Positions 1 through 10,934 of a DNA stretch of 64,000 nucleotides are shown here, piece after piece. Every line of letters begins with the position of its first letter. The first letter of the stretch is position 1. The translations under genes and the position numbers were made by a program. Source of the stretch: Adiantum capillus-veneris (lineage: Eukaryota > Streptophyta > Polypodiopsida > Polypodiales > Pteridaceae); contig CM043944.1 in NCBI GenBank assembly GCA_014529385.2, forward strand, positions 169,912,740 through 169,976,739, given 5' to 3'. Below the pieces are notes generated by a model that saw nothing but the letters and a program-made list of their open reading frames with translations, did not search any database and was not told where the DNA came from.

Positions 1-2355
1 TTACACTCACATATTTGCACATAAGAGAGAAAGAAATACATGATAATACCATGTAGTGAGTAATCTGGGTGTCTGTCCATGCTGTCTTGAATGATTTTTT
101 CAGAAGGTTGAGATTTTCCTTGAACTTGTTCATATCACCTTGTGACCAGTCATCTTTGTCGCACATCAAAAATAGGATGTCTATTGATCGCCAAACCTCA
201 GCCTTCGCGTTACGAGTAGTTGGTTCGTGGTCTTTGACTGCAATATGTAGCTTTTTCCAGCTCTGATACTCTACCTTGCTAACATAAGATGTGTTATATA
301 TTTTTCCATGTTTTGTTAGCTTTGGATCTCTTGTACCTTGGGGCTTAGATAAAAACCTCCGTGCCTTCACCCCACCGATGGATGGTTTGCATGGGACATC
401 CTTCTCAGCAGTTGATCTCTTTTCATCCCGCTGGATTTTCACATTGCCACCATGAAGCCCCATATCCGACAGTACCATTTCTAAGCACTACAAGGCTACT
501 TGTCGTTCTGCAGAGTTCTTAATCTTCCAAGCAAACCCGATGTATAAGTAGACCAATTTCTCTACAATTCTACAAAGGGCATGCATTGTACAAATGTGGA
601 CATTCACAAGTGGTATTTTCAAAACTGGTCGAAAAGCAGGATCCTCAATGTGACGTGTTGGAGCTTTTCTCCACCACTTTGGGTCCATGACCTTTGCAGG
701 CTCCATGCAGAACAAACACGGTGACTTTGCCATTGCACCCATTCCACAATTATACATGCACTTTAATGTTTTAAGGTCACCTGCAAGATGCCACTGAACT
801 TGAAAGTCTCCCCTTCCATCTAGACGTAGTACCTCTCCCTGGTTAGTCTGTCGATCAATCAGCTCCGGAATATTAGTTCGATGGAACACCCAATATAGAA
901 TCTCATGATCTTCTTTCTTTACCTGCAACACAAAATAAATGAGACTTAAGTAGATCTGAACATTTGAGCTTACTTGAGAATATCGCTTACCTCAAACGCA
1001 CCAAGCCACCATATGTTAGATTCTGATTGAACACTAAAATATAAAGGATCATCACTGGGACACTTTGAGAGGGCTCTATTCATTAAAGTAATAGTAACAC
1101 TCTCTAGCTTTTTCTCTTTAACAAGCTCACACTAATCCAGTTTTAACACAAAATGTAATAGTCCACGTGACTCTTCAAATGTGATGTTGTAAAACTCCAC
1201 CATTCTCTTCTGTAGTATCCGCAGGTCCATAAAAATATTGTTGAACTCATCATATGCCATGTTCGCTCCATGGCCACTGTAAGTTGCTTTAATATGAAAG
1301 GGCTGTCCAAGATAGTCTCCCTGTGCCTCGTTAAGCTGAAGCCTCTCTTTCCAAACACTTGAGGCTGATGGTAGAAGTTTGGATTTTATACCCTTCCTAA
1401 CAAAGATGGATGAGACAGACTTTTGGATAGCCGAATATCCTCTTTTGCTTACACCAAGTGAATCAAGTGTGCCTTGTATCTCTTTTGCAGGCACTGAGTT
1501 CTCTGAAATAAAGCGGTCCACTACATTTCTTTGTAGAACCTTAAACTTCTTGTCATGTACTATATCTGCTGCCAGGCTTCTACTTATAAGTGGCTTCAAT
1601 CTCTTTCCTATATTGGCTTTGGGGTCAATGTTTTCCTTGTCAGGATAGATTGAGTCTCTACATGAAGACAATGCATAAGTAAATAACAGAAAATTTGCTT
1701 CACTAACACTATTTAGGCACATGAAAACAATGCATAACAAGAAAAAACAAAGAGATTACTTAACTAAGACAATGTAGCCAACCAAGAAGCATCACCTTAA
1801 TGCTCAGATTCTTTTCTTGAGACCTCCTGATGCAACCTGCAATGTTTCAAGATTGTGCAATTTCTTCTTTCGGATACGACCACCCAAGATGGTGTCCTTC
1901 ATTTGACAACTTCGCACCTTTCCTTTCAGTTCTTGTACCTCTGTTTTATGTTGCAAAATGGTAACCTGATCTGTAGAATGTAAATGTGAAAGGCGAACAA
2001 TCTCACATTGTTGAGCTTGGAGAATGCTCTTGTAAGTTCCAGCTTCTCTTGTAAGTGATTTACAATAACCCAGAAGGCCGTTTTCTCCATCACCAGCAAA
2101 GGTCAATAAGCTTGTAGGATTGACAAACGGTGGAGACGCATTAGTTATTGGATTCTTAGGGTAGAGAGAGCCTCTCGTCCAGATATCTATGTGTTTAGCT
2201 CCTTGAGCTCTGAGCGTGTCTATGGAGGTGGGAGGTATATGTATGTTTGTTTTACTGCGCTTAATCAATGGTTGGTACTCATTGTCCAAATCAATGTGAA
2301 GGTGATATTTGGCTCGTTTGTGGGTAACATTTGTGCCATTTGAGGAGTGCGCCAT
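1..2355 (-). pseudogene. Transposase-like gene of unrecognised family, copy 1 (three exons, three nonsense codons, runs off the left edge)
   Basis: I do not recognise this family by name. Three exons can be joined in phase: 2355-1796 (donor AAG|GTGATG), 1657-991 (acceptor TGTAG|A, donor GAG|GTAAGC) and 922 to the window edge (acceptor TTGCAG|GTAAAG); introns are 138 and 68 bp. Exon 1 begins at ATG 2355 and has HIDLDNEY, WTRGSLYPK and a heptad-like coiled coil. Exon 3 has a GDLKTLKC segment, a CLFC pair and HICTMHAL, a C-x2-C...H-x-C-x2-H arrangement suggesting metal binding. Exon 3 stays open through VWRSIDILF and TQITHY to base 1. In-frame stops are TGA 1804-1806, TAG 1132-1134 and TAG 488-490, with no frameshift across about 2.1 kb of coding sequence. 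The first stop sits where copy 2 has CGT (Arg). The overall style resembles plant and animal transposon-derived proteins; the transposase assignment is inference. Confidence 0.6.
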
Positions 2356-3817
2356 TAGCCAAATGTGCAGGTTTAATGGAAAGTGAATAGCGGCTGCGGA
2401 TTCGTCCCTCTATGTTAGCCTCATTCCCTCCGTATTGACGTTGTTCATTCAATGCAACTAAAAAGAGGATTATCCCTCAATCACTACGAACGAATGTTCA
2501 GAGGGGTAAGGAATCTACTTAAAGTACACTTTTTGAAGTTTTACTATGAAAGACCCAGCTCTTTTATTTGTCATTTTTTCTAGAGAGAGAGTGCAAAAAA
2601 TACATTTTCTTAGAAGGCCCTCCAAATGACCTCCGAAATTTCCTAATGTAGCTCTATGTGCTAGAGAGGTGAAGTGCATATGTGATGCATCAACTTTGCA
2701 TGGTTGGATGTCATCAAACTTGGATTTTTATATCATGATTATTTTTTGGTCAGACTCTTTTTATGCATGAAAGACTCGTGTCTTAAGGGTCATATGTTTA
2801 TGTACTCCGATTGACTGCAGGGGATATGTCAAACTCCAAGTGTGGGAGTTGGCTCATTGTGAATGTGATTGTGGTTAAGGACTCAGATTCCCACATGGAT
2901 TATGGTTGTGATTTTATGGTGAAAGCCGGTGTGGCTCATGGTTTTCTTTTCTGGATATGGTTATGCTACCAAAATTTTACAGCCATGTTATGATCTAAAG
3001 TGGCTATGCATGATTGGTTGTGTCTCACCCAAGTTGGGTGGAGTGCTCACCCGTGTGATATGATTGGATTATGATTTATGGTTTTGGGATTGGATCATGA
3101 AGTGATCTAGATGGTTTATGGTGGACGTATAAGGGTAGAGACCCTGTACAGTCTAACTGCTTGGAAAAGATTGTTTATGCATCTGAAAAGTGCTATTGTA
3201 ATTGGACTCACATGTTATGTTTCTCACGGCAGCATTGCTACAAGACTAGGATCACCTACATCACTTAGCCTTAGACTAAAGGGTCGTTGATCTGGGGCTT
3301 TGTTGGATCGGAGGTGTTGCCTAGGTCTTCTTCTTTTTGTTAGGTTCATCTACACAGTTAGTGCGTCGGGGGTTGAATGACCTACACATCTAATGCATCA
3401 TAGATTTTGCCTTGGCCTTGCCTAAACATCCGGTGTTGGGCATCGGAGAGGCATGCAACCTAAACTAGTATGGTTGGTGTTGATACCCTACCACCTACTG
3501 GTACTTGGGATCCTTCTAGAGCTCGGGTTCATGGAGGGAGGCAAAGCGGCCTCAGCTTATGTCTGGCTCAGGTAGATTGGAGGTGTTCTGGCTCACTCCC
3601 AGCAAAGTGAAACTCTCTCTATCCGTAGTAGAGAGGATATGGATGGGTGGACCGGTCGATCCCTACACAGGGTTCGGAGCTCTACTAATTATTTTGTCAT
3701 AAACTTTTTGATGTTATGGTATACCTAGATTTTGTCATTGCATTAATACATGGTTGCTTGTTTCATTTAGATGGGACATTTAAAGATTCGTTGTTGTCAT
3801 TTATTCACATCTCTGTG

Positions 3818-3819
<2 letters not shown>
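2356..3819. other. Non-coding interval
   Basis: No ORF here shows family resemblance, coding bias or splice continuity with its neighbours. Short frames such as the one near 2811-2993 look like chance. The 5' end of the transposon carrying copy 1 should lie just above 2355, but I see no terminal inverted repeat. Confidence 0.5.

Positions 3820-3874
<55 letters not shown>
3820..3874. repeat. (CT)n microsatellite
   Basis: An uninterrupted CT dinucleotide run of about 55 bp. The Ser-Leu repeat ORF across it is an artefact of the microsatellite. Confidence 0.97.
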
Positions 3875-3875
<1 letters not shown>

Positions 3876-4129
3876 ACAACATGGTGTACACATATATTCA
3901 CCCTCCACAATGTTTTTTTTATTTTAGTACGCTTTCATTCATAACACCCATTCAGAGGTAGCACTAGTTGCTAGGTGCCTCTGGATGTAGCTGGGCTCAT
4001 GTCCTAAACTCCATGCTTGGTTGGGCGTTGAGAGCTCCTCCCCCATGCAAACGCTTCTGCAACTTTGATGTATATTGAAAATGGTATAAAGGTGTAAATT
4101 GTATATTTTGTGCATAGACCCCCGGGGAG

Positions 4130-5154
4130 GGGTATCTCTCATCTCTGTAGTTTATTTTGAGACTTTTTAGCCAATGCTTTGAAGAGTGCCGTGTATCCCA
4201 TTTTCAAGATGCCACTCTCATCTAGTATTCCTTTGCACTTCTATTGGTTCCAATTGGTTCTCCTTCATGAAGGAGGTAAGGAGTCTCCTTTTCAATATAT
4301 GAATTCTTTTCTAAGTTATCATCTCTTGTATTGCTTGTTTTGGAACTAGATTGCTGTAATGTACTCCGGCATTGGAACCTACTGTATTCAATTTTGGATG
4401 TAGCAAAGACCAACAAAGATAGCATCATGCATCATGATCAATAGTAAGAAAGTGTAACGCAGATATAGGATACAAAAGCAGAAACAAAATTTGAGTGACC
4501 TTAAAGCACGTATTTGTTTTTTGAGGAGGCCATTACCAATCTTCGTATTCTCTATGTTGCATAGATATTGTTTTCTTTTCCGAATCCCAAGAATGGTGTA
4601 TTTCTCACACGAATTTGTGATCTTCTTCTCAAGGCTTTGGATTGTCTCTCTGTTTGATAAAATATTTTGAGCGCATGTCTCATTATGTTTCTTTAGTTGT
4701 ATGTTCTCCATCACTAGAAAGTCTCTTTGCTTTTCTGCATTCAATCCTTGCATTTTTAAATATTGAGTGTAGCCCAATAGCCCTTCTTGCCATCGCATGT
4801 GAAATGTAAAAGGTTAGTGATATTAGCAAAGGGAGATGGGGCATTTATTGTAGGATCCTTTGGGTAAATAGACCCATCGGTCCATAAATCCAAATAATGT
4901 TCCTTGTTTGTCCTTCTAAGTTCTTTCTCCCGTTGAGATAAGAAAGACTCCCTTCTACACTTGTGCAATGGTGTGTAATCTTGCAATACATCAATGTGAA
5001 GATGACGTGTGTTCTTTCTTTGGGTAAGTGTTGAAGATAAAGGGATTGAGGATTGCAAGTTCAAATTGGTGTTTTCATCAAAAAAAGAAGTGTTCTCTAT
5101 TCCTAGAGTTGATAGAGAGACAGAAAGACACTTGAGACTGACAAAATATCTCAA
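4130..5154 (-). pseudogene. Transposase-like gene of unrecognised family, copy 2 (frameshifted)
   Basis: This is a diverged paralogue of the 1-2355 gene in the same orientation. Exon 1 shares LHIDV, LDLWTDGSIYPKDP, NAPSPFAN and a long Lys/Glu/Gln-rich coiled coil ending LLKKQIRALR. It ends at 4500 with donor AAG|GTCACTC, in the same place and phase as copy 1. A one-base loss in the G run at about 4781-4783 separates DGKKG from LLGYTQYL. An exon-2 relic follows: SAKE near 4230, then in another frame ILDESGILKMGYTALFKAL (about 4150-4230), matching TLDSLGVSKRGYSAIQKS in copy 1. Homology then stops, so the copy is truncated as well as frameshifted. Because both the intron position and exon 2 are kept, it is a DNA-level copy, not a retrocopy. 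Confidence 0.65.
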
Positions 5155-5746
5155 GTTTTGGGAGGGAAGGTTATAGTCTCATGTTTAGAGTTGATAGAGT
5201 TCTTGTAGCTTAAGTTTTTGGAGGAAACTCTTGTAAGTTAGAATTTCAAATCATTAGTCATATGGTGAGTTGGATTTTTAACAAGAGAACGAAGGATAAG
5301 AATGATAAAGATGGCAGCTACCTAACAAAGAATGTAATTTTGGCTTTTTGTTGGTGCAAACAAGTATCACGTAAAATGTACTATTTAACATTTTTATTTT
5401 CTCTCTCTAAGCTGGCGTGGAACTTCTTACAGGGCCCAAAAGTGAGTCCAAGTTTCTCCTAATGCCATCTATTGGTCAGTTGCATGTTTACTTCTCTCTC
5501 TATGTCATCTTAAGGTTACAAGTAAAAGCAAGATTCCTTGTTTTCAGAATATGTGAATGGGCAATTGTTGCTCACTCCTCTTTGATGATAAAAAACTATG
5601 CAAATAATTAAAAATAATAATAATTTTGTTGATACTACTCTAAGAGAATGAGAGAAATGTACTTGAGTTTGTTAACACTTTAATTCTAAGAAAAGGGGTC
5701 TTATGAATTGGTTCTTTATTAGCAATTCATTGGTGGACAAGAAGTG
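5155..5746. other. AT-rich non-coding interval
   Basis: No recognisable gene. It ends at the target-site duplication TTAAA (5747-5751) of the copia insertion. Confidence 0.6.
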
Positions 5747-5751
5747 TTAAA

Positions 5752-5978
5752 TGTTGGAATTAGGGTTGCAGAGAAACACACACAGCTTGGAGAAGACGAA
5801 GGAAGCTCAAGGCACACAATAGAGAGTGTATTCCTTAGTGTGCAATGGAAAGATAGATAGCCCTAGAGTGATGGGCGTATATACAATGCACGGGGGAAAA
5901 AACCTCCTAAAGAGGGAAAAAATGCCCCGGCGGTCCTAGTGTGTTCACACACATCACTACCACATGTATATGGTAACA
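5752..5978 (-). repeat. 3' LTR of copia C1
   Basis: A 227-bp direct repeat of 10703-10929, identical by eye. On the plus strand it starts TGTTGGAATTAGGG and ends ATATGGTAACA; the sense strand is the reverse complement. Confidence 0.96.
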
Positions 5979-5997
5979 AATCCCCCCTGGAGTGATG
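5979..5997 (-). other. Polypurine tract of copia C1
   Basis: On the sense (minus) strand an AGGGGGG-containing purine run lies directly against the 3' LTR, the position used to prime plus-strand DNA synthesis. Confidence 0.8.
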
Positions 5998-6053
5998 CGG
6001 TGAACGAGAGCTGGCACATGAGTAAAGGGAAGTGCCATGCCCTGAGGACAGGA

Positions 6054-9000
6054 TCAGTCCACAAAGGGGAGTAAGCCCAAAGCTTTGCGGAAAGCTTCAA
6101 GCTTCTCACGAGACAATGCCTTTGTGAAAAGATCTGCAAGGTTGTCCTGTGTTGGCACATAAGCCAAGCTGATCTCTCCTGCTGAGAGCCTCTCCCTGAC
6201 ATAGTGGTAATGCACCTCAATGTGCTTTGTGCGAGCATCAAAAACTGGGTTCCTCGCAACTGCCAATGCGCTCTGACTGTCAGTGTAGATAGTGTTGGCA
6301 GTGTCCTGTCCAACACCCAAGTCAGCCATAAGGCGTCTGAGCCATACACACTCAACCGTAGCTGTGAAGACTGCCCTGTACTCAGCCTCACAACTCGAAG
6401 TGGCCACAGTAGGTTGCTTCTTGCTCAACCATGATATACATGAACTGCCAAGCATGAAACAAAAACCACTTGTGGACACTCGCGTGTCAAAACAACCAGC
6501 CCAATCTGAGTCCGAAAAAGCATGTAAGTCTGGCGGCAATGATCCCCCCTTGGGATAAAACAAGCCAAGATGTAAAGTGCCACTAAGGTAGCGGAAAATC
6601 CTCTTGACAGCCTGCCAATGCTTAGACCCTGGGCTATGCATAAATCTGTTGACCTGCGAGACTGCAAACTGAATATCTGGCCTCGTGTTGCATACATAAA
6701 TGAGGCAACCAACAGCAGTTTGGTAAAGAGTGACATCAGCAGGATCGCCAGCATCATGTAGACTCAACTTCAAACCTGTTTCCATGGGAGTGGCAATAGG
6801 TTTGCAATCCTCAAGTCCAAACTTACATAGCAATGTCTCTATGTAACTTTTCTGACACAAGGCAATACCACCATCACACTGCTTAAACTGTATACCCAAG
6901 TAATGATGCAACAGCCCCAAATCTTTCATCTTGAAAGTAGCATTCAAATCAGCCTTAAATTCAGCAATATGTCTCTCATTTGGTCCAGTGATCAGCAAAT
7001 CATCAACATAAAGAACCACAATGAGAAATACATCATCCTCACGCTTTACATACAATGTGCTTTCTGTTGGACTGTTACGAAAGCCTCGTTTAACCAAATG
7101 AGTGTCAGCTTTCTCATACCAAGCACGAGGAGATTGCTTCAACCCATACAAAGCCTTCTTACATTTGCACACTTTGTCCTCTTGTCCTTTTATGACAAAA
7201 CCGCGAGGCTGCGTTACATAAACTTCCTCAAATATGTCACCATTCAAGAAAGCAGTAACAATGTCTGATTGATGTACATCCCAACCAAAATGAGCTGCCA
7301 ATGCACATAGAAAACGCACAGTAGTCATACGACAAGTGGGAGCAAAAGTCTCTTCATAATCTATGCCTTTTTGTTGTGCATAACCCTTTGCAACAAGTCG
7401 AGCCTTATGGCGATCGATCTCACCATCCGGCTTGCGTTTCAACTTGTAAACCCACTTCGTACCAATGGCCTTTTTGCCAGGAGGCAATTCACATAAAGTC
7501 CATGTGTCATTCTCTATAAGTGCATCATATTCTGATTTCATGGCAGCAATCCAATTTTCTGAATTCTGTGCTTCATCAAAAGACAGAGGCTCCTCAACAT
7601 CATGTAAACTAGACACAGCCAAAGCATAACAATCTGATGCATAAGATGCATGGCGAGAGCCTGAACGAGTACGACTAGATAAAGGTGCATCCAATTTACT
7701 GTCACGCAAAGTGTGCACCAGCCATTTTGGCATACCTCTAGCCTGCTCATTTTCAGCCCTTTCCTCATCAAGTACATCATGTACATCTGCATCAGTAATA
7801 GGCTGTTCTAAAACATTTTCAGAAACCCCCATAGGCTGTACATTTGCCTCATTGGAACTTACATTCGTATTTCCACCACTGAAAAGAGGCAACAAAGTGT
7901 CATAAATGTCCTGTGAGCTTACATTACTGTCTTTAGTACATGACAGCAAGGGTTGAACAGAATCTTCCACAAACACTACATCCCGTGAAACCAAAATACG
8001 TTTTGTTTGCGGGTGATACAACCTGTAACCTTTGCTTTCAGCACTATAACCAACAAAAATACATTTGACAGCCTTATCATCCAATTTTCTGCGCTGCACT
8101 TGTGGCACCAAAGCATATGCCAAACAGCCAAAGACACGCATGTGCTCAATAGAAGGTTTTCTATCATGCCATGCTTCATATGGAGTAATAGACTGCAAAG
8201 CTTTCGTAGGACACCTGTTAAGTACATAAGTGGCACACATGATGGCCTCAAGCCAAAAAGAATGCGGTAAAGCTTGACTTTTTACCATACATCGTGCCAT
8301 TTCCGTTAGTGACCTGTTTTTCCTCTCAGCAACACCATTTTGCTGAGGTGTATAAGGCACTGTACATTGGTGTTTTATCCCACGACTAGCCAGAAATGCA
8401 TTAAATTCATGAGACATATACTCCCCCCCTCGATCGGAACGGAGGGTGCCCATAGTACATTTTGAGACATTTTCAGCCATAGCCAAAAATTGTTTGAAGC
8501 ACATAAAAACTTCGGACTTTGCTTTAAGCGGAAATACCCATGCATGCCTGGAGTAATCATCAATGAAAGTCACGAAGTACAGGTAATTGCCCAAGGACGG
8601 AGTTTGCATGGGCCCACAAACATCACTATGCACAAGCTGCAACCTGCATGTGGCCCTAACTGAACCATCCTTTGGAAACTTAGAACGCTGCATTTTACCC
8701 AGAATACAGCCTTCACAAACATGTTTGATAGGTGCTTCAAGAGGCGGCAAAGAAGCAACCATATCAGATTTCTGCAAACGCAGCAAACTGGCAAAATTCA
8801 GATGACCAAAACGTGCATGCCAAAGTTTTGCATCTGAAATAGCCCTTGAATCTGCAACAGCATTTGCAAAATTTTGTCCACACTTGTCATACAAAGTGAG
8901 CTTATACAGCCCACGGCACAAAAGCCCAGATGCAACAATTTCATCACCAAAACTGAGATCATGAACTGTACATCTGTCATCCACAAATTTGACTACAAGT

Positions 9001-10340
9001 CCAAGTCTAGCAAGTGCGGATACAGACAATAGATTCTTCTTGATCCCAGGTACATAAAGTGCATCAACAAGTGTGAAGGAACTGCCATTAGCAGCAGTGA
9101 GCACAATCTTTCCAACTCCCTGAACTGGATAAGAGGCGTTGTTGGCACAAGTGACTGAATTCCCATGAGGGACAGACTCGAGAGAGGTAAACAATTCACG
9201 ATGTGAGGTAATGTGCTTTGTAGCACCACTGTCGAAATACCACACATGTGAATCTGCAGCAACTGACAAGCATGCATCATGGACAGCAGGATTGTAAGTG
9301 CACTCTGCGCTAAAAGCCCATTCTGCATCAACATCAGCATCACAATCTCCTTTCACAGAAGACTCAACAATGGCTGCATTTGTAGTGGAACCAGCATTTG
9401 CAGTGGAACCACCCTCTTTCTTCTTAGCCTCTTTGGCCTTCAACTTAGGACACGACTTGATCAAGTGATCATTGGCTTTACAATAATGGCAACGCATCTT
9501 CTTTTTGCCCTTATCACCAGAATTGCCAGACGAAGTGCTGCCAGTAGAAGCATAAGGAACAGAATTTTTGCCACTCGCAGCAGAACCATAAGAAGTGGCT
9601 GCATTACTGTTACCACCCTTTCTTTGAGAAGCAATAAAAGCCTGTTCAACTGCACGCTGCCTAGTCCTGTTTTTTCTAGAAAGTGACTCTTGCAACAGCA
9701 ATGTGCATAATGCATCAAACTTGACAACTTCAGGATTTCCTTGGGTCATCAGTCTCCAAGTACTAGCAAAAGTCTGGTAGGAATCTGGTAAGGCATCAAG
9801 AACAGTCTGCACAAGGGAACTGTCAGAAATGACTTCACCTGCAGAAATGAGTTGCTCATTGATATCCTTGACACTAGCAAGGAAAGTGTCCATATCATCT
9901 TCCTCATGCATAATCTTCGACTCTAGCTCTTTACGCAGCAAAGCAATTTTAGCCTCATTGCGGCTTGCATAAAGACCTGCTAGAATATCCCAAGCCTGTT
10001 TTGCAGATTTTGCTGAACGGATGTGAGGAATAATGGTGCGCTTCACAGACAACGCAATCAATGCATGAGCCTGCGCATCCTTAACATCCCAACGAGCTTG
10101 TTCTGCTGTAGGCAAAACAACTCTAACAGCTGCAATCCTTGCAGCAAGACCTGCAACATCCTCAATATCGCCTACATCTTCAGAACCAGGACGTACATCA
10201 ATGCCCTGCACAATGTTCCAGACACCTTTTGACACAAGAACGTGTTGCATCATATAAGCCCACATAGGGTAGTTGTCCCCATCCAACCTGTCCTCAGCAG
10301 CAAACATCTTGAACACATCTGTGTTGTTGTTGTCAGCCAT
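6054..10340 (-). CDS. Copia C1 gag-pol polyprotein, 1428 residues
   Basis: A single frame ending in TGA (6054-6056). I chose the start MADNNNTDVF (ATG 10338-10340) over an upstream in-frame ATG at 10400 because the C1 copy at the right end of the window has the same leader followed by ATG-GCT-GAC. Domains in order: UBN2-like gag (about 1-230); CCHC knuckle CHYCKANDHLIKSC (about 283-296); aspartic protease FDSGATKH (about 368); integrase HHCC zinc region (about 503-545) and DDE core with HSDVCGP, FIDDYSR and NGVAERKNR (about 570-675); RT with AFLNGD (about 1024) and YVDD (about 1110); RNase H with DSDWAG (about 1275); C-terminal LADLFTKAL. All key catalytic residues are present, so the product may be functional: it packages, copies and integrates the element's RNA. 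Confidence 0.96.
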   Translation of the reverse strand: MADNNNTDVFKMFAAEDRLDGDNYPMWAYMMQHVLVSKGVWNIVQGIDVRPGSEDVGDIEDVAGLAARIAAVRVVLPTAEQARWDVKDAQAHALIALSVKRTIIPHIRSAKSAKQAWDILAGLYASRNEAKIALLRKELESKIMHEEDDMDTFLASVKDINEQLISAGEVISDSSLVQTVLDALPDSYQTFASTWRLMTQGNPEVVKFDALCTLLLQESLSRKNRTRQRAVEQAFIASQRKGGNSNAATSYGSAASGKNSVPYASTGSTSSGNSGDKGKKKMRCHYCKANDHLIKSCPKLKAKEAKKKEGGSTANAGSTTNAAIVESSVKGDCDADVDAEWAFSAECTYNPAVHDACLSVAADSHVWYFDSGATKHITSHRELFTSLESVPHGNSVTCANNASYPVQGVGKIVLTAANGSSFTLVDALYVPGIKKNLLSVSALARLGLVVKFVDDRCTVHDLSFGDEIVASGLLCRGLYKLTLYDKCGQNFANAVADSRAISDAKLWHARFGHLNFASLLRLQKSDMVASLPPLEAPIKHVCEGCILGKMQRSKFPKDGSVRATCRLQLVHSDVCGPMQTPSLGNYLYFVTFIDDYSRHAWVFPLKAKSEVFMCFKQFLAMAENVSKCTMGTLRSDRGGEYMSHEFNAFLASRGIKHQCTVPYTPQQNGVAERKNRSLTEMARCMVKSQALPHSFWLEAIMCATYVLNRCPTKALQSITPYEAWHDRKPSIEHMRVFGCLAYALVPQVQRRKLDDKAVKCIFVGYSAESKGYRLYHPQTKRILVSRDVVFVEDSVQPLLSCTKDSNVSSQDIYDTLLPLFSGGNTNVSSNEANVQPMGVSENVLEQPITDADVHDVLDEERAENEQARGMPKWLVHTLRDSKLDAPLSSRTRSGSRHASYASDCYALAVSSLHDVEEPLSFDEAQNSENWIAAMKSEYDALIENDTWTLCELPPGKKAIGTKWVYKLKRKPDGEIDRHKARLVAKGYAQQKGIDYEETFAPTCRMTTVRFLCALAAHFGWDVHQSDIVTAFLNGDIFEEVYVTQPRGFVIKGQEDKVCKCKKALYGLKQSPRAWYEKADTHLVKRGFRNSPTESTLYVKREDDVFLIVVLYVDDLLITGPNERHIAEFKADLNATFKMKDLGLLHHYLGIQFKQCDGGIALCQKSYIETLLCKFGLEDCKPIATPMETGLKLSLHDAGDPADVTLYQTAVGCLIYVCNTRPDIQFAVSQVNRFMHSPGSKHWQAVKRIFRYLSGTLHLGLFYPKGGSLPPDLHAFSDSDWAGCFDTRVSTSGFCFMLGSSCISWLSKKQPTVATSSCEAEYRAVFTATVECVWLRRLMADLGVGQDTANTIYTDSQSALAVARNPVFDARTKHIEVHYHYVRERLSAGEISLAYVPTQDNLADLFTKALSREKLEAFRKALGLLPFVD

Positions 10341-10685
10341 GGTAAATGCTGCACCTGATGTGAAAACTGCCCGAAAATAGGAGAAATGGAGCGGGAACAA
10401 CTTGTGCTATATAGCACAAACCGTAGAAGACTATAAGGCACCTGTTATGCAGAAAACGGCACTGACAGAATATCTGCACAAAATGATGAAATAGCCTGTG
10501 CAGTACTGCCCGTAGTGGAAACGGAGGCCGAAATGAGCCCAAATCAAAATTCTGAGCAGACCGAGCTCTTCGAGTTCTCCCAAAATATTTGTCGACCTGC
10601 GAACGCTTGCCAAAGCTCACTGAAATCGGAGAAAGTGAGCAGGCGTGTGCTGGAGCAGCTGGCGACTAAGCCCGGGAGGACGTGA
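10341..10685 (-). other. 5' leader of copia C1
   Basis: Untranslated region between the primer binding site and gag. It is conserved in the C1 relics at 28370-28672 and 63640-63990, including a CCGAAATGAGCCCA-like segment and a stretch around GTCGAC. It contains short frames, but these are not maintained among copies. Confidence 0.75.
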
Positions 10686-10700
10686 CCTGCTCTGATACCA
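10686..10700 (-). other. Primer binding site, initiator-Met tRNA type
   Basis: On the minus strand TGGTATCAGAGCAGG begins two bases after the 5' LTR. TGGTATCAGAGC is the standard plant copia site complementary to the 3' end of tRNA-iMet. Confidence 0.93.
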
Positions 10701-10702
10701 AT

Positions 10703-10929
10703 TGTTGGAATTAGGGTTGCAGAGAAACACACACAGCTTGGAGAAGACGAAGGAAGCTCAAGGCACACAATAGAGAGTGTATTCCTTAGTGTGCAATGGA
10801 AAGATAGATAGCCCTAGAGTGATGGGCGTATATACAATGCACGGGGGAAAAAACCTCCTAAAGAGGGAAAAAATGCCCCGGCGGTCCTAGTGTGTTCACA
10901 CACATCACTACCACATGTATATGGTAACA
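10703..10929 (-). repeat. 5' LTR of copia C1
   Basis: A 227-bp copy identical by eye to 5752-5978, followed by the target-site duplication TTAAA at 10930-10934. It should contain the element promoter. Confidence 0.96.
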
Positions 10930-10934
10930 TTAAA

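Larger units (their letters stand above)
5752..10929 (-). mobile_element. Complete Ty1/copia LTR retrotransposon (family C1), apparently intact
   Basis: A 5178-bp element reading on the minus strand. It has 227-bp LTRs at both ends that are identical by eye, TGTT...AACA termini, and a 5-bp target-site duplication TTAAA (5747-5751 and 10930-10934). The primer binding site lies beside the 5' LTR, a purine tract beside the 3' LTR, and one uninterrupted gag-pol frame fills the interior. The domain order gag, protease, integrase, RT, RNase H is diagnostic of Ty1/copia. Identical LTRs indicate recent insertion. Other pieces of family C1 lie at 20727-22909, 28300-28898 and 63404-64000. Confidence 0.97.

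Noticed and set aside
1-2355. Organelle-type U-to-C RNA editing (known in ferns) restoring TAG/TGA to CAG/CGA
   Set aside because: That editing is an organelle process; this DNA has spliceosomal introns and nuclear retrotransposons.
3716-3961. Ser-Leu repeat ORF
   Set aside because: Translation of a (CT)n microsatellite.
6204-10441. Many ORFs of 60-135 residues overlapping copia C1 in other frames
   Set aside because: Shadows of the gag-pol frame with no independent motif.
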